From: Nitrospirota bacterium
GTDB lineage: Bacteria > Nitrospirota > Nitrospiria > Nitrospirales > Nitrospiraceae
Length of the DNA: 8,815 nucleotides
Assembly: GCA_005877535.1 (NCBI GenBank)
Contig: VBOM01000085.1
Location: 1-8,815, forward strand
Direction: 5' to 3'
Under the pieces are notes generated by a model that saw only the letters and a program-made list of their open reading frames with translations, had not been told where the DNA came from and did no database searches. Every line of letters begins with the position of its first letter. Within the stretch, counting starts at the first letter, position 1. A program made the translations under genes and the position numbers. This document shows positions 4,755-8,815 of the stretch, in pieces.

Positions 4755-6662
4755 GTGACTAATGTCGGGGGCTCAGAGCTGACCGCCGATCGCTGATGGC
4801 CGGCAGTTTGTCTGAGCAACGCCCACCGCCCGGCTGAGTGTCGAGGCCGGCGAGATCGCTCCCGCCCTTCCGCACGGCGGCGACGCGGGTCCATGAGGGC
4901 CCGGAGATTGTCAAAGCCGTCAGCCGTGACTAAGCCGGCGGCTACGAGTTCCCAGAGTCCTTCTTCCACTTCCGTCGGAAGATGGTTGGTCATCCGCACA
5001 AGGTCGGCAAAGAAGCTCGCACCTCGTTCGTGTAAGGTACGACGCAGGTCTTGCGCCACGAAACTCAACTGGGCTAACGGGTCAGGCCCATTCGATGCCG
5101 CGTTATCCTGGAAGACCTCCCTCAACCACTCGCTCTCTTCGCGTGGGAAGATACTAATTGGCGCCACACTCGTCGGGATGATCCGACGTCGTTCAAGATC
5201 GGCAATGTGCCCAAGCCGTGGATGAGGAGACAGCCTGCCCCAGCTGACTGCCCCGCTCAGACAGAGCCGGTCCAGCCACTCCGGCTCATACTTCGCCAGC
5301 CTCGTCCGGAGCAGATGCGGCTCCCAGGCCGAGGCTGCAGCTTCAAAGCCGGCCAACTGCGCGATGATGTCCAAGAGACCGGCTTCGCCATGGAGCCGCG
5401 ACCCAGGGGAGACATGTTGCCATTGAAATAAGAATCGCATGGGATGCTTCGAGACGCACAAATGATTGATCGATCGCCTGAGTCGGACGATGTAATCGCG
5501 CCGCGAGTTCGGTTGCCGTCGTTGGCCCGATGCTTTCCATCCAACCAAGCACGATGGCATCGGTAGTGGCTTCATCGCCTGACGAAAACATCGATTCCAC
5601 TTGGGCCTGATACTCCGTTGCCACCCAGCCCCGTACTTCTTGCGCCTCACCCCTCACGTTGAGTTCAACCGCGCGCCCCTCGTCGATCAAGCACGGCAAG
5701 TGGATCGCCCAGTCCTGTACCTCCTCCACCGGCAGCCAGAGTAACGTGAGCAAGGCATCGTGCAATTCGTCCGGATCTCGCACGACGGGCCAGGACTCCC
5801 GTCGTACCTCCTCAATCGCTGCCGGATCCAAAGCCCCGACCTCGCCGGCCAGCTGAACCGGAAGCGTGCGCCGCATCTCCACCGCCCGCGCCCGCCGCTC
5901 TTCCAACGGCGCATCGTCGAGAAACGCATAGGGGTTGGCATTTAAGATCTCGTGCGAGAACGGAGACGGCATCGGTGTATCGACCGCCACACAACGAATG
6001 GCCCCTGCTTCAATCTGCTTGAGGAGCGCAGTCAACCCGTCGAGATCCATCGCCTCGGTGAAACAGTCCCGGAAGGTCTCGTTCACGAGCGGATGATCCG
6101 GAATTTGGCGAGTCCGCTCGCCGGCAACATTGTCCTGGCAAGCCATCGCATCAGGGAAAACGGCTCCAAGAAGATCCTCCGCTTTCATCCGTTGAATCTG
6201 CGGGGGAACCTTTTTGCCATGGGAGAAACGTAGCAAGACCAACGAACGGCTGACATTCCAGCGCCAGCGCGTCATAAACATCGGCGCTTGGAGCACGGCG
6301 GGAAGCAAGACCTCGCGAAGCGTCTGGCTGCGCAAGAACCCGAACACCGCCTCGAGCGGGAAGCTGTGCTTCTCGCCAAGCGAGATCACAATCCCGTTGT
6401 CGGTCGCCGCAGCCTGCAATTCGAAATCGAAGGTCACACAGAACCGCTTCCGCAGGGCAAGGCCCCAGGCCCGATTGATCCGGCCCCCGAATGGCGTGTG
6501 CAACACCAGCTGCATCCCGCCGCTTTCATCGAAGAACCGCTCCGCGACGATCGTATGCTGTGTCGGTACGGTTCCAAGAACAGCCTTGCCTGCCAGCACA
6601 TACTCAATAGCCTGCTGCGCTCCTCGCTGATCCAGCGCGCACTCTTGCCGCAGCCATTGAAC

Positions 6663-6690
6663 AGGTGAGGCGTAAGGGGTGAGGGGTACG
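6663..6690. repeat. Heptamer tandem repeat, four units
   Basis: AGGTGAG, GCGTAAG, GGGTGAG and GGGTACG run head to tail. In lhr they encode the linker 'VPLTPYASPV' at about residues 610-620, between two folded parts of the protein. Confidence 0.65.
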
Positions 6691-7804
6691 GGGGTTGACT
6701 CAAGAACGTGATCGATATCAGACCGAAGACGAGCCACCTCGGCTGACAGTTCCGCCGTCCGCGACGGAGCTTCGCCACGCCAGAAGGGAATGTTCGGCGG
6801 CGCTCCATGGGCGTCTTCCACCCGCACCTTGCCCATCTCCACGCCCTTGATTCGCCAGGACGTGTTACCCAGCAACATGATGTCCCCGGCCAGACTCTCC
6901 ACTGCAAAGTCTTCATCGACTGATCCCACGACCGTGCCCTCTGGCTCCGCGACCACTGCATAGTTCGCTGTGTCCGGGATGGCTCCGCCTGACGTGATCG
7001 CCGCGAGTCGCGCCCCTCGTCGGCCTTTGATACGACGATTGATCCGATCGTGGAACAGATAGGCCAATCCTCGCCCGCGATTGGTCGCAATCCCGTCTGC
7101 CAACATCCGCAGCACCTGATCGAACTCCGAGCGCGCCAATTCCCGATAGGGGTCGGCCCGTCGGCAGAGATCGAACAACTCGTCTTCTTCCCAATTCTGC
7201 GTCGCCGCTGCCGCCACCATCTGTTGCGCCAAAATGTCGAGCGGAGCCGGCGGCACGGCAATGCGATCCAAGACTCCCGTCCGAATCGCCCGTATCAGCG
7301 CCCCACATTCGAGCAAGTCATCCCTCGTCATGGCAAAGAGACGGCCCTTGGGAATGGCCTTGATCCAGTGACCGGCCCGGCCAACCCGCTGCAGACAGGT
7401 GGCAATCGCGCGGGGCGAACCGATTTGACAGACGAGATCCACGGCACCGATATCGATGCCGAGTTCCAGCGAGGCCGTTGCGACAACGACGCGCGTCTTG
7501 CCACTCTTGAGCCGCTCTTCAGCCAACAAGCGAATCTGGCGCGAAAGGCTGCCATGGTGCGCCGCAACGACATCGGCGCCTAAGTCGCGCAGCCTTTCTT
7601 CCAGGGAGTGTGACACTCGTTCAGCGAGGCGCCTCGTATTGACGAAGACCAAGGTCGAGCGATGCTGCCGGACCAGCTCGGCGACGCGATCATAGACATC
7701 GGCCCAAATCGCGTTGGTGGCCACGGCACTGAGTTCGTCCTTCGGCACTTCCACGGCCAGATCCATTTCACGCTTATGCCCCACGTCTATAATGGTGCAA
7801 GGAG

Positions 7805-7839
7805 GCGTGAGAGGTGAGGGGTAAGGGGTAAGGGGTGAA
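7805..7839. repeat. Heptamer tandem repeat, five units
   Basis: GCGTGAG, AGGTGAG, GGGTAAG, GGGTAAG and GGGTGAA run head to tail. Translated on the minus strand they give a heptad-periodic peptide 'SPLTPYPSPLTPP' (lhr residues 228-240), placed between motif III and motif IV, where the two RecA-like domains are joined. Confidence 0.7.
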
Positions 7840-8535
7840 GGCTCGCGACTCCCGACGAGGAACTGCGCGACGGTTTCGATCGGCCGTTGGGTCGCCGAGA
7901 GCCCGATACGTTGAGGCTTTATGAGCGTCAGTGCTTCCAATCGCTCCAGCGACAGAGCCAGATGGGCGCCGCGTTTATTCGGCGCAACGGCGTGGATTTC
8001 ATCGACGATGACGGTTCGGACCGTCTGCAGTAGCCGACGGCTCTTCTCAGCCGTCAACAAAATAAACAGCGACTCCGGCGTCGTGACGAGGATATGGGGT
8101 GGCCGCTTGAGCATCTGCTGGCGCTCCGTCATCGGCGTGTCGCCAGTGCGAACCAGCACACGGAGTTCCGGCATCAAGAGGCCGGCAGACAACGCTGCAT
8201 TACCGATTTCAGCCAGTGGCTGCTGTAGGTTTTTCTGTACGTCGTTGCTAAGCGCTTTGAGCGGCGAAACGTAGAGCACCTGCGTATGGTCATCGAGTTC
8301 ACGCTCGAGGGCTTGCTTGAAGAGGTGATCAATGCAGGAGAGAAAGGCGGCGAATGTCTTGCCGGAACCGGTCGGCGCGGCAATCAGAACATCTACCCCC
8401 GATTGAATGACCGGCCAAGCCTGACCCTGCACATCGGTGGGGGTCCCGACTGAAGACGTGAACCATTCGGCAATGAGCGGATGAAATCGAGAGAGGAGCA
8501 TAGCGCGTGATCGTACCACGTCGCCAGAGTAAGCT

Positions 8536-8814
8536 CTATGGGACGGCTCTCACGTACACATCCGCCGCGGCTGCGGGGGAGATAAGGGGAGCGGTTGACG
8601 AGAAGGCAACGAAACCCCCATTATCGGTAATCGACGGAGCAGTACTGTTTCCACCCGCGCCAGGTAGACCTGCGCTATCGAGCGAAACAACAACATTCTG
8701 TCCGTTTACGCCAAACTGAGTGTCATGTCGGTACACTTGCTGCCCGGACACAGTTGCCACCAGATTCGTCGCATTTGAGACGAAGGCAATGAACCGGCCA
8801 TCCGCGCTGATCGT
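8536..8814 (-). CDS. C-terminal part of a PD40/WD40-like beta-propeller protein (5' end outside window)
   Basis: The frame is open from the window edge to the stop at 8536-8538, about 92 residues. It shows two propeller-type repeats: 'TISADGRFIAFVSNATNLV' and 'SITDNGGFVAFSSTAPLI', each followed by a strand such as 'DVYVRA'. 'S.DGR.VAFxS...NLV' with 'VYVRD' is the signature of TolB/PD40-like bacterial propeller proteins, which are often secreted or surface-attached. The last repeat is degenerate ('NGG' for 'DGR', 'YVRAVP' at the end), as expected for the final blade. The stop is 16 bases before the lhr start on the same strand, so the two could be co-transcribed. The function is not evident from the fragment. 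Confidence 0.8.
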   Translation of the reverse strand, partial: TISADGRFIAFVSNATNLVATVSGQQVYRHDTQFGVNGQNVVVSLDSAGLPGAGGNSTAPSITDNGGFVAFSSTAPLISPAAAADVYVRAVP

Positions 8815-8815
8815 A

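Larger units (their letters stand above)
4502..8519 (-). pseudogene. lhr: Lhr-family ATP-dependent superfamily 2 helicase, frameshifted and C-terminally truncated
   Basis: Lhr helicases are large ATP-driven 3'-5' DNA/RNA helicases linked to repair. Frame one (5343-8519, GTG start; an ATG six codons in is an alternative) has all core motifs: I 'AAPTGSGKT' (47-55), Ia 'YVSPLKALSND', Ib 'TTPES' (146-150), II 'DEIH' (173-176), III 'SAT' (208-210), IV 'VFVNTRR' (291-297), V 'ATASLELGID' (348-357) and VI 'QRVGRAGH' (377-384). It then continues through the winged-helix and long Lhr-specific domains to about residue 1028. The family sequence resumes in another frame at 5440 ('MRFLFQWQHVSPGS', 'HGEAGLL', 'LHERGASFFADLVR', 'GLVTADGFDNLRAL', 'GEIRGGRFVSGFTGEQFALP') and stops at 4502. 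Roughly 40-50 residues are missing at the junction, and the usual end of the protein after 'LPEAVESLR' is absent. The helicase core could still be made as a shorter protein. Confidence 0.85.

Noticed and set aside
7050..7583. Long + strand frame opposite lhr
   Set aside because: It lies antisense to the conserved helicase motifs, and its sequence has no recognisable domain.

Overview
The window looks like an accessory or decaying stretch of a moderately GC-rich bacterial chromosome. The lhr-type helicase, the PD40 propeller protein, the short lipoproteins with strong Shine-Dalgarno sites and the G-rich heptamer repeats inside a coding region remind me of Nitrospira/Nitrospirota. That is an impression from memory. 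No rRNA, tRNA or marker gene in the window fixes the taxon.

Layout: (1) 1-124, the tail of an unrecognised + strand gene. (2) 195-821 (-), a SAM-dependent methyltransferase gene interrupted by one in-frame amber codon. (3) 948-1610 (-), an outer-envelope lipoprotein. (4) 1657-3093 (-), a block that reads like integron gene cassettes without an integrase. Two compact genes, a uracil-DNA-glycosylase-like gene and a HEPN-like gene, are each followed within a few bases by an attC-like site that can fold. Both genes carry an apparent single-base frameshift. (5) 3094-3943, no convincing gene. It holds a perfect 14-bp palindrome and a tandem array of three 93-96-nt hairpins, with older broken copies beside them. 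The hairpins differ in arm sequence but share one architecture: a 19-22-bp outer arm, a G.A mismatch, a 2-nt bulge, purine mismatches and a 9-nt loop. Every imperfect pair in the outer arms is a G.U wobble when read on the + strand. (6) 3944-4336 (+), a small lipoprotein. (7) 4339-4515, a MITE-like segment bounded by a perfect 14-bp inverted repeat. (8) 4502-8519 (-), an lhr-family helicase gene broken by an internal out-of-frame deletion and truncated at its C-terminus where the inverted repeat supplies the stop codon. It also contains three islands of a 7-bp tandem repeat that are translated in frame. (9) 8536-8815 (-), the C-terminal end of a PD40/WD40-like beta-propeller protein just upstream of lhr.

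There is no single working pathway here. The common theme is mobile and repeated DNA (cassettes, hairpin array, inverted-repeat element, heptamer tracts) next to several broken genes. The hairpin array is the best candidate for something undescribed: a repeated structured RNA, or a family of repeats mobilised as folded single strands.
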